In this document: in pieces, positions 11,300 to 20,915 of the stretch
Layout of the letters: each line of letters opens with the position of its first letter
Position numbering within the stretch: the stretch's first letter is position 1
Assembly (NCBI GenBank): GCA_036925085.1
Contig: JAUPFP010000002.1
Coordinates: forward strand, 3,526,820 to 3,590,819
Direction of reading: 5' to 3'
DNA length: 64,000 nt
From: Brachycybe producta
Lineage: Eukaryota; Arthropoda; Diplopoda; Playtdesmida; Andrognathidae
Program-made: the position numbers and the translations under genes
The notes under the pieces: model-generated
What the model was told of the DNA's origin: nothing
Seen by the model: the letters and a program-made list of their open reading frames with translations, nothing else
Databases searched by the model: none

Positions 11300-12467
11300 T
11301 AGTGATGTTCCGATAGCGATATGAATATAATTACTATCGCGATAGTCAACTACTCGATAGTCAAACTATCGAGTGGTTTAGAAATCGATAGTTCTATCGA
11401 TAGTTTTACGAACTATCGATAGTTTTAAAAAAAAAATCAACACACTGTCTCACATAAACAATAATGTATCTGAAATAGTGGATGCTCGATGTCGCCATAA
11501 TTATTTCAATTTGTCGTTTGTACATATGCACTGTGTGCACCTTGTGAACCATGTACGCCGTGAGCAATGTGCTCAATGTGCATCTTGTTTACTTCAACGT
11601 GTACCTTGTGCACTTTGTGCAATGTAACGTGCGTACCTTGTGCACCGTGTGCACTCTTAAACTGCATTGTATAATTTTGTATTGTAACATTAGTGAGTAA
11701 TGGTGTAATGGCTTGTAATATAAATGGAGTTAAAAACGTAAGATTTTAAATGTTATTGAAAAATAGAAAGCCCTTTTAAAATTTAGAAAAAGGAATAATC
11801 CTGAAGGCAATAAACACGTGTAAGTACGTGCTAATTTTTCTGATTGCTCTAAATCATTTTTAATGAGTTTTCTTAACTTTTGTTGGACGGTATTTTAGTC
11901 CTATGGGACTTAACATGGAGTTAAAAAACGTACTATTTTAAACGTTATTAAAAAATAGAAGGACCTTTTCAAAATTTATAAAAAGGAAACATCGTGAAGC
12001 CAATACATGAATATATGTGCTAATTATTTTGTTATTGTTCTAAATCGTTTTTAAAGAGAGTTTTTCAAATGTTTGTGGGACGGTTTTGGGTCAATGGGAT
12101 TTAACATGGGGTTAAAAAACGAACGACTTTGAACCTTGTTTAAAAATAGAAGTACCTTTTCAAAAATTATATAAAACGAGCACGTGAAGAATACATTTTA
12201 TTGCATTATGCACTTTACTGTATTTTAATTGAGCGATTGTGAGGCGATTTCTTGCAGTTTTAGTAACACTATATAAGAACACTCATTTGTCTCGTTGTCG
12301 TCTGCTCAAAACTACAAGATGGACATGGATCTCGGCTCTTAATTTGCAACCTTGAAAAAAGTTGAAAACTATCGATAGTACTATCGATAGTGAAGTGACT
12401 ATCGATATTATCTATCGGTCCTGTAAAATACTATCGATAGTTTATTTTTGACTATCGCACATCACTA
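11300..12467. mobile_element. hAT-type non-autonomous element with TATCGATA palindromes
   Basis: Starts TAGTGATGTTCCGATAG and ends CTATCGCACATCACTA, flanked by the perfect 8-bp duplication AGCAGTGC (11292-11299 and 12468-12475). An 8-bp target duplication with TA(G)NGNTG-like ends is typical of hAT transposons. Both subterminal zones are packed with overlapping TATCGATAG palindromes. The interior (about 11690-12345) contains repeated units related to one arm of the long-TIR element at 15590-16577, so it is composite. No transposase is encoded. Confidence 0.8.
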
Positions 12468-12479
12468 AGCAGTGCCGGT

Positions 12480-12565
12480 CACAGGCACAGGCATATGTCC
12501 AATAAGCGCCTCTAGTGGCAGTAGGCCAAAAGATGGCCCGTAAGAAGTTAGCAGACGAAACTTTA
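12480..12565. repeat. Dispersed repeat shared with 29425-29510 (inverted)
   Basis: CATATGTCCAATAAGCGCC, CTCTAGTGGCAGTAG and AAGAAGTTAGCAGACGAAAC recur in opposite orientation near 29430-29510. Confidence 0.6.
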
Positions 12566-12789
12566 CATAGAACTGTATGGAATAGATTGCTGCACCATTG
12601 ACCCACGGAATCAAATAAAAAAACTGCATGTTTTTATCTCATTCCGTTCTTGAGTTGTTCGACCCACAAAGTCGGGGTTCCGGACACCTTTTCTTGAATG
12701 ATCCTATATACCTCCGTTGCTCTATAGAGCAATGGAGGTCAAAAAGGGTCTAAAAGTAAAACAAAACAATATGTAATCGTCTCTTGTGT

Positions 12790-13035
12790 TGCGGTTGTTT
12801 GGCATGAGTTCGATCCCTGTGCAGTGGGAATTAATTTTCAAATATTTCAGAAGGTTAGGTTAACAAACAAATTATGAAGTTAAATAAAAGCGAGTAAAAA
12901 ACAAAATATAATCTGTTCTTGTCTCAGTCCATTCGTAAAAGGTTTGGCCCTTTGCAGTGGGAATTTTCAAATATTTCAGAAAGTGGTGGATAACAAATTA
13001 CGAAGTTAAATAAAAGCGAGTAATAATAATAAAGT
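12790..13035 (+). repeat. Two-unit tandem repeat, possibly SINE-derived
   Basis: Two units about 133 bp apart share GCAGTGGGAATT, TTCAAATATTTCAGAA and GTTAAATAAAAGCGAGTAA. The first unit has GAGTTCGATCCC, which resembles a tRNA-type B box (GGTTCGANTCC), so a tRNA-derived SINE is possible. No convincing A box was found. Confidence 0.4.
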
Positions 13036-13416
13036 AAAGGAGTACAGGTGTGTAAACGAAGATAGAGAAAAAATTGGTCGAAAAGCGATCAGAACGAAGA
13101 CGTTCTCAAAGGCAGCAGAGGCAATCGAGATGCGTCTGATGTGCGTGGCCCCGATTCAAAACCATTGTTTCCAATTTCCTACGCCACTGCGGCTTTCTCC
13201 TATTTCCGCCCAAGAGAGTTTCTCTGGATAAGATCTTATTAGACTATCTATCTGCATGGGGAAGTTGAAGAAAATAACCAGTAGATGGCGCCCGTATCTC
13301 CATTAATATATTTTTCTTATAGGAGTCTATATAAAACAGATTTCGATGATGCAATATCTGGTATTGCCATTTAACATGGTGTTTGTTTGGTTGACTTTTA
13401 CGTTCGTTCCACGCAC
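13036..13416. other. Unannotated spacer
   Basis: No supported gene or repeat; contains CCCCGATTCAAAACC near 13160, a weak B-box-like word, and otherwise ordinary sequence. Confidence 0.35.
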
Positions 13417-13510
13417 ATATCCCGATTTCTAATTGCCTGTGTGTATTGCACTTTAATTTACGTTTGTAAATTAAAGTGCAATACACACAGGCAATTAGAA
13501 ATCGGGATAT
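13417..13510. repeat. Perfect palindrome, 45-bp arms, 4-base loop
   Basis: Arms 13417-13461 and 13466-13510 are exact reverse complements around GTTT. The right arm contains the CAGGCAATTAGAAATCGG end of the adjacent family B MITE, so the left arm looks like a snap-back copy of the MITE tip and its flank. Confidence 0.9.
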
Positions 13511-13695
13511 ACAGAAGTTGGCTCCGCCCTTTTTATGACGACCGGGAACTTCTAATTGGTTGGTCATGTAGTCTGACGTCACATGCTCTGCCCTTTTTCA
13601 AACGTCGAACCACACAACAAACCAATTAGAAGTTGCCGGTCGTTATAAAAAGGGCGGAGCCAACTTCTGTATGTTCCGATTTCTAATTGCTTGTG
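13486..13695. mobile_element. GGCGGAG palindromic MITE (family B), complete copy
   Basis: Inverted arms of about 75 bp: CAGGCAATTAGAAATCGGG, GAAGTTGGCTCCGCCC and CAACTTCTAATTGGTTG-like words on the left are answered by their complements up to CCGATTTCTAATTGCTTG. The centre holds GACGTCACATGCTC. Fragments occur at 3478, 9340, 29755 and 31547. Confidence 0.8.
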
Positions 13696-13699
13696 CAAT

Positions 13700-13937
13700 A
13701 GACACTCAAATATTTTGTGAATCCACTGATACTTTTGCAAAAATTAGTTATGGGTCCATTTATTTTTAAAATAATTCTGAAAGTTACCTACCTGCAAATT
13801 TCCGATAGAAATTTTGAACCGAACTGTTTGTCTATGGAATTTTTGCATGTAACCCGCTGCTATTTTCAAATTTTCTTTTAAAATGCGCACCATACTTTTA
13901 ATAATTAACTGCCAATAAATAACCGCCAAATTTTTGG
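13700..13937. other. Short spacer, nothing recognised
   Basis: No gene or repeat visible before the minisatellite. Confidence 0.3.
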
Positions 13938-14365
13938 CTTTTATTCAGTTTGGCGTTTCTTCCATTTAGCGCTTATTCAGTTTGGCGTTTGTTCCATTTG
14001 GCGTTTATTCAGTTTGGCGGTTATTCAGGTTTTTTGTAAATTCTGCTGGTCCAAATATTGTGAGCTTTTATAGACGTCAGACTGTGCAGATTTACAAACA
14101 GAACATGCTAACCTAACCTAACCTAACCAATCCTATCCTAACCTAACCAAACCTAACCAAACCTAACCTAACCTAACCAAACCTAACCTAACCTAACCTA
14201 ACCTAACCGAACCGAACCGAACCTAACCTAACAATGTGTTTATCACATTTTGGCGGTTATTCAGTTTGGCGCTTGTTCAGTTTGGCGTTTGTGCCATTTG
14301 GCACTTATTCAGTTTGGCATTTGTTCAATTTGGCGCTTGTTCAATTTGGCGCTTGATCAGCGCCA
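13938..14365. repeat. TTTGGCG minisatellite enclosing an interstitial CCTAA array
   Basis: 13938-14030 and 14250-14355 are built of degenerate units like TTTGGCGTTTATTCAG. Between them, at about 14108-14231, lies a CCTAA array with variants such as CCGAA, the complement of the arthropod telomere repeat TTAGG. The array is too short and internal to be a telomere. Confidence 0.8.
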
Positions 14366-14377
14366 CCACTATAAGAG

Positions 14378-14475
14378 ACTCCGGGCGCTTGCAATAATTG
14401 AATTATTAGAGTATGGTGCGCGCAACATGGCATAATTAACATGGCCGAATAAAAGAGAATAAAATCGACATGTCG
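14378..14475. repeat. Fragment of the GGAGCCCTG-type MITE interior
   Basis: GCGCTTGCAATAATTGAATT, AGTATGGTGCGCGCAACATG and CATGGCATAATTAACATGG match 61910-61990 closely. Here the ends of that element are missing. Confidence 0.65.
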
Positions 14476-15589
14476 AGATTAAAAATTTCTTTTCCGTAAA
14501 AGTCACTCTGCACATGCACAAGGCTCTCCATCCATACTTTCTTCTGAAAACTAGAAAAGCGAACAGAATTTTTTCAGATCATTTATATCAGTTCCACGTA
14601 GATCATCATTACACTGTATTGTATGTTGTTTTTTTTGTTCCTTTTAACTTTCACAAGGTACACACACGTCTAATATAAGATAGAATACAAGAAAGAAGAA
14701 CCAACAAAACAAAAAAAAAAATTGCTAAAAGTATTTACTGTGCTTGCTTTATACAGGTATGTCCGAATTAGGGGTTAAAGAACCAAGCTGTGAGAGCAGG
14801 TTTTTTATTTTTTCCAATGAAGATAGCCTAATGTACTGACTGACTGGCATGACTGCCTGCCTCCGCCCCCCCCCCTTTTACCTCCCCCATTTCTCTCTCT
14901 CTCTCTCTCTCTTCCCCACCCAATCTTCTCCTCGATCCTCCTCCTCCTCCTCTCACTCTATGCACTTAATTTCAGATAGATCTCTTTAACTGACCGCACC
15001 GCTTCAACGCCTTAATGATGCAGTGGCGGCTTAGTGGCCTTATAATTTCCGTAGGTAAAGGCGAGAAAATCACTAGGTTAGATTTTTAACTTGACAATAG
15101 TGGATCTTCCTGGAGGTGATGGGAGGGAAGATAAAGAAGAAGAAGAAGAAGAAAAAAAAACACTAAAGGAGCCGCGTTACCACCTTGTGGGTAAAGAAAA
15201 ACAGGCATTTGTTTAAAAAAAAAACTAAAAAGTAGAGGGGTTATTTTTTTTTTGTTATTGTTGTTACTTGTGTCCAAGTGTTGTTTAAGTTTCAAACGGT
15301 GACAACATAAGAAGAAGAAGAAGAAAAAAAGCTTACATAATAATATTTAATGTGTTTACAAATTATTGACAACATTACAGAAGAAGAAGTTTAAATTGTT
15401 AAAGTGTAGGCCTGTATTTTTCTTTTAAAAGCATGTTTTTATTAGTCTGCAAATATAAAACTTGTTATTTTCTATTATTTATTATTTTTTTTTCTCGAAA
15501 AGAGGAAGAAAACAAAATTATTTTTAATTTAATTTAGCTGAAAGATAGTGCCATCATCATCATCATCATCATCTATAAGAATGGGTGGA
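14476..15589. other. Low-complexity spacer (CT-rich, GAA-rich, ATC repeats)
   Basis: A CT-rich tract lies at about 14865-14955. Several GAAGAAGAA clusters occur between 15137 and 15390, and (ATC)n at 15552-15573. Open frames here are made of low-complexity residues and are not genes. Confidence 0.6.
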
Positions 15590-16577
15590 GCCTAGATACA
15601 CGTCGTCCATCTTGTTGTTTTGAGCAGACGACAACGAGACAAATGAGTGTTCTTATATGGTGTTACTAAAACTACAAGAAATCGCCTCACAATCGCTCAA
15701 TGAAATTACAGTAAAGCACAAAATGCAATAAAAAGTATTGTTCTTTACGTGCTCGATTTATATAAATTATGAAAAGGTCCTTCTATTTTTAAACAAGGTT
15801 CAAAATCGTTCGTTTTTTAACTCCATGTTAAATCAAATAGGATCAAAAAACCGTCCCACAAACATTTGAAGAACTTTCGTTAAAAACGACTTAGAACAAT
15901 AACAAACGAATCAGCACGTGCCATTAATCTATTGTCTTCACGATGTTTCCTTTTTATGAATTTTGAAAAGGTCCTTCTATTTTTTTTTAAATATCGTTTA
16001 TAAATGTACGTTTTTTAACTCCATGTTAAGTCCCATACGACCAAAAAACCGTCCAACAAACATTTGAAGAACTCTCCTTAAAAACGACTTAGAACTATGA
16101 CAAACGAATCAGCACGTGCATTAATCTATTGGCTTCACGTTGTTTTCTTTTTACAAGGTTAGCACGTGAAATGATTTTTCCATTAATTATTTTGTCAACC
16201 TGGAGAAAAAAATGTTTAGAAAACCATTTTTAAATCAAAAGCGATTGCAGTGCCTACATCCGGAGAAATTTTTAATTTTTAACGAGAGTTCTTCAAATAT
16301 TTGTGGGACGGTTTTTTGGTTCAGTGAGATTTAAGATGGAGTTTAAAAAAACGAACGATTTTTAACCTTGTTTACAAATAGAAGGACCTTTTCATAATTT
16401 ATATAAAGCGAGCACGTAAAGAGCAATACTTTTTATTGCATTTTGCGCTTTGCTGTATTTTAATTGAACGATTGCGAGACTATTTCTTGCAAGTTTATTA
16501 ACACCATGTAGTAACACTCATTTGTTTCGTTGTCGTCTGCTCAAAACAACAAGATGGACGACGTGTATCTAGGCTCG
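15590..16577. mobile_element. Long-TIR non-autonomous element
   Basis: Ends GAGCCTAGATACACGTCGTC and GACGACGTGTATCTAGGCTC are perfect complements. The inverted arms continue for at least 200 bp through CATCTTGTTGTTTTGAGCAG, GACAACGAGACAAATGAGTG and CGTGCTC. The interior has about 180-bp units that repeat AAAAACCGTCC(A/C)ACAAACATT and TTTTTTAACTCCATGTTAA. No coding sequence. One arm also occurs inside the element at 11300. Confidence 0.75.
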
Positions 16578-16906
16578 TAATTTTATTAAAACTGAATAAA
16601 TCTAAATAAAACTAACCTAGCCTTAGTAAAAACTAACTAAACTAGCTAACCTTAACTTAGCATTAGCAACTCCCATTACGCCATCCAGGGGGGGGGACTA
16701 GCATTAGCCCACTAGTATTTTCATTGAGCATGCGCATTGCCGTCCATCATTTCATATAGGAAAGTGATGGCAGATTTGCGTTAGCAACGCCATCTATTAA
16801 TCACCAATGGAAACTGCCAATGAGACGTTCACTACAGGAGCCCAAGGAAGTCGCCGAAAATTAACAAAATTAAATTAAAATTAATAAAATAAAATTTGGC
16901 TCGATA

Positions 16907-17110
16907 CACTGTTAAAACAGAAGGTGCCAAATGAATGTTGCATGGGCGCCATTTGGCACATGAAGGTGCCTACATTCACCCACTTGGTAAATAGCAAGCA
17001 AAAAGGTGCCATTTGGCACATGAAGGTCCCAAACTTCACCCTCATGAAAAATTAAAGAATTTTCAGCTACAACAAAAAGGACAGGGTGCCATTTGGCACT
17101 CTTGATTGGA
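16907..17110. repeat. Left subterminal motif repeats of the CACTA-type element
   Basis: GGTGCCAAATG, GCGCCATTTGGCACATGAAG, GGTGCCATTTGGCACATGAAG and GGTGCCATTTGGCACTC occur within 200 bp. Each is a partly palindromic version of the same 15-mer. These are probable binding sites for an element protein. Confidence 0.7.
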
Positions 17111-17394
17111 GTGTGAAATATATATACATTCACATTAGAATAAGTCTTGGTATCTTTGGACAGAGGGCTCTATCCAAAATACACTTGTCATGACACTCCT
17201 TAAAATTCCATTGTGAATCATTTTCACAGGCCCTTTGTTTTAAAATCTAGGCCATTTTATATCCATTGTCCAATTCTCTTCACTCACTCACTTTTTACAG
17301 TATCCACAGTTGTGTTCATTAATAGTTCTAATCAACAGTGTGTCCACATTCCTGATTTTCATTTGTAAGTTGTACATTCAAACAGCTTTTTAGA

Positions 17395-18372
17395 AACATA
17401 CAATTTAGCTTTTTTTCAAAGCTATTTGCATTTTTTTATTTCGTTTTTTTCTAAGTTGTTAGCAACTTTATTTTAAAACATTTTACATTCTTTTTAGTTC
17501 GTTTTTTTAAAGCTGTGAGCAGCTCTTTTACAAATACAATTTAGCTTTTTTTCAAAGCTATTTGCTTTTTTTTATTTCGTTTTTTTTTTCTAAGTTGTTA
17601 GCAACTTTATTTTAAAATACAATTTAGCATTTTTCAAAACATTTTACATTCTTTTTAGTTCGTTTTTTTAAAGCTGTGAGCAGCTCTTTTACAAATACAA
17701 TTTAGCTTTTTTTCAAAGCTATTTGCTTTTTTTATTTCGTTTTTTTTCTAAGTTGTTAGCAACTTTATTTTAAAATACAATTTAGCATTTTTCAAAACAT
17801 TTTACATTCTTTTTAGTTCGTTTTTTTAAAGCTGTGAGCAGCTCTTTTACGAATACAATTTAGCTTTTTTTAAAGCTATTTTGCTTTTTTTTATTTCTTT
17901 TTTTTCTAAGTTTGTTAGCAACTTTATTTTAAAATACAATTTAGCATTTTTCAAAGTATTTTACATTCTTTTTAGTTCGTTTTTTAAAGCTGAGAGCAGC
18001 TCTTTTACAAATACAATTTAGCTTTTTTTCAAAGCTATTTGCTTTTTTTTATTTCGTTTTTTTTCTAAGTTGTTAGCAACTTTATTTTAAAATACAATTT
18101 AGCATTTTTCAAAGTATTTTACATTCTTTTTAGTTCGTTTTTTAAAGCTGAGAGCAGCTCTTTTACAAATACAATTTAGCTTTTTTTCAAAGCTATTTGC
18201 TTTTTTTTTATTTCGTTTTTTTTTCTAAGTTGTTAGCAACTTTATTTTAAAATACAATTTAGCTTTTTTCAAAGCATTTTACATTCTTTTTAGTTCGTTT
18301 TTTTAAAGCTGTGAGTGAGCAGCTCTTTTACAAATACAATTTAGCTTTTTTCAAAACCATTTGCAGTTCTTA
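17395..18372 (+). repeat. 158-bp tandem array upstream of the transposase
   Basis: About six and a half units, with ATACAATTTAGCTTTTTT recurring near 17402, 17536, 17695, 17853, 18009, 18169 and 18335. Each unit contains three short hairpins: AGCTTTTTTTCAAAGCT, AAGTTGTTAGCAACTT and AAGCTGTGAGCAGCT. The array ends about 30 bp before the transposase ATG, so it probably includes the promoter or an enhancer. Confidence 0.85.
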
Positions 18373-18399
18373 TTTGTTTTTTATGTTGTGTAAAACATT

Positions 18400-20788
18400 A
18401 TGGCTAACTCATTTGTGTGTACCATGCCATTTTGCAACAACAGACATTTTGTAACATTTCTTAGATATTTTCAGCATTTGAAAATTAGGCATTCTGAGGA
18501 TCCTGTATTTAGAGTTGTATGTGGAATTGATGGTTGCTTAAGTCAGTTTCGGTTATTCGATAGTTTTAGAAAACACTGTCAGCGTAAACATAAATGTATT
18601 AATTTTCATGATGTACCGTTGTCCCAAGGTTCTGAGCTTAATGGCGAATTATTACCTGAAAGTGTAGAATGCAATGCATTTTATAATTCAAATGAACTAA
18701 ATAATCCTGTAGATAATTCTGAAGATTTTTTGAAGTATATGCAGACAGCTACTGCAATGTTTACTTTAAGGCTCAGGGAAGAACACTTGCTACCAATTTC
18801 TGTTTATGCTGACATTGTTGGTAGTTTTAGAACTACAGTGCAGGCTATAATTGAACACACACTGGGAATGGTTGAACAAAATTTCAAACAAACTGGAGTA
18901 AACATGGATGCAGTTTCAAAAGAGTTTTTAGATGCCAAAAAAAAAGTTGATGTTATATTCAAGCATTGTGAAACTGACTTTACACTTTCAAAATACTGTC
19001 AAAATAATTTGAATTTTGTGTCCCCAACAGAGTACATATTTAATAATGAAAAATCATACTATGTTTCGATAAGAAAAATGTTTACAAGCTTATTAAAAAA
19101 TACAGATGCATTTGATATGTTTGAAACAAAAGATTGTCAAAGTGATAAGTTATTGTCTTATACAGATGGAACTCTATTCAAAAAACATCCAATTCATCAA
19201 AAAAAATCAAAAATCATAATTCTTCACTTGTATAATGATGAGTTTGAAGTTTGCAATCCTCTTGGTGCCAGGCGAAAAAAACAAAAATTAAATGCAGTTT
19301 ATTATACTATTGGGAATATGCAGCCAAAGTTTAGATCAAAATTAAAGCATATTTTTTTGGCATTATTGGTAAAACATAAAGCAGTTGTACAAAATGGCTA
19401 TCAATCAATGTTTCAACCAATGTTGAATGAACTTTGTACACTGGAAACTGATGGAATGGATGTTGCAATAAATGGTGAAGTTCATCATTTTCTTGTTTTT
19501 GTTGCAACTGTCTCTGCAGACAATTTGTCTAGCCATGGCATTGGGGGTTTTCGTCAAAGTTTTTCATCAGGCAGAATATGTAGATTTTGCATGATACACC
19601 ATGATGAACTTTCTAATAAATTTGCAGAAGAAGAAATTACTCTACGCACAACTACAACACACAAATACCACGTAGAAGCCAGTGCATTTGAAGAAAATAT
19701 TGCATCTTATGGTGTGAAAGGTCAATCTGTTTTTTCTTGTCTTCAGTACTTTAACCCAATCACATGCCTTCCTCCTGATCCCATGCATGACTGCTTAGAA
19801 GGAGTCTTGCCAATTTTAATGACTTTGATAGTTAAAAATTTGTGTGCAAATGGGCATTGCAACTTAAGTAGCATTAATTTGAATTTAAAACAATTCAGTT
19901 ATCATGGGGCAGATAAAATAAACAAACCTGAACCCTTTTCAAAAAAGTATGATGTAGTCGGGTCAGCATCTCAAAAGTGGTGTCTTTTTCGGCTTTTCCC
20001 TTTTCTTGTGCCCATACAAAAAGATAAAAATCTTTTAAAACTATCGTTATGCAAGGGAAATTATGAATTATGTATTTTCTCCATCTATTAAGTCGGACTC
20101 TTTATCAACACTTCAAGAACTAATTTCTGAATTCTTAAAACATGTTAGGCACTGCTTTCCCGACTTTAAACTTACGCCAAAATTTCATTATTTACTGCAC
20201 TATCCAAGACTAATAAGCATGTTTGGTCCTTTGAAACATTTGTGGTGTATGCGATTCGAAGCAAAACACCAATATTTCAAGTCATTAACAAAGCATTTAA
20301 ACAATTTTATAAATTTACCCAAAACACTGAGTAAACGTCACCAAATGTATATGTGTTACAATTACAACTCCAGTTCATTTTTTAAGACAGAAATTCAACT
20401 TCCTGTTAGTGGAAAAAAAGATTTCTCTTTACCTCCCTTTGTAAAAGAACTATTGTGTTTTAATGATGATTTTGGTATATGGTCTGTAAAAACAGCTCAA
20501 TCAGATGGAATATGCTACACTGTTGGAGACATTATAGTTTTAGATAGAATGCATGAAGAATCTATTCCTGTGTTTTTCAAGATCTGCTATGTGCTTTTAC
20601 ACTCAAAATGGCACATGGATCTTGTTGGCAAATGTTACACTGCTTTTGCATTTAATAATCAGTACTGTGGATACAATGTTGCTCTTTTGAAGTGGTTGTC
20701 TATACATCCTGGCGATGAAAAAGATCCAACACCATTAAATATGTACACAGTAAATAATGAACGAATTATTGTCCCAAAACACAATTAG
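18400..20788 (+). pseudogene. EnSpm-type transposase with C2H2 fingers, one frameshift
   Basis: The first open stretch (18400-20091, 563 residues) begins MANSFVCTMPFCNNRHF. It has two C2H2 fingers in residues 1-66 (CTMPFC...HLKIRH, CGIDGC...HCQRKH), then SADNLSSHGIGGFRQSFSSG, ICRFC, and PPDPMHDCLEGVLP at about residue 457. These are features of the TnpD-like transposases of animal EnSpm elements. The second stretch continues in another frame, from about 20045 to 20788, with NYVFSPSIK, LTPKFHYLLHYPRL and MRFEAKHQYFKSLTKHLNN, the conserved C-terminal block. A single frameshift between about 20035 and 20062 separates them; no splice sites explain it. Together they span roughly 800 residues, a normal length. 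The protein would cut and rejoin the element ends. It probably no longer works from this copy. Confidence 0.8.
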
Positions 20789-20915
20789 TTTTTTCCATTT
20801 TTTATCTATGCTAAGCCATCATTCTCCAGCCAGCTATATATACCAAATATATCTACCAGTGCATTAAAAGTATAAATGTTATTAACTTCTTAAATACATT
20901 AAGGTACAAACAAAA

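Noticed and set aside
13140-13180. tRNA gene or SINE head from CCCCGATTCAAAACC
   Set aside because: Only a weak B-box-like word; no A box, no cloverleaf that I could fold.
17395-18372. Satellite centromere-type array
   Set aside because: Only six to seven units, confined to the transposon upstream of its transposase.
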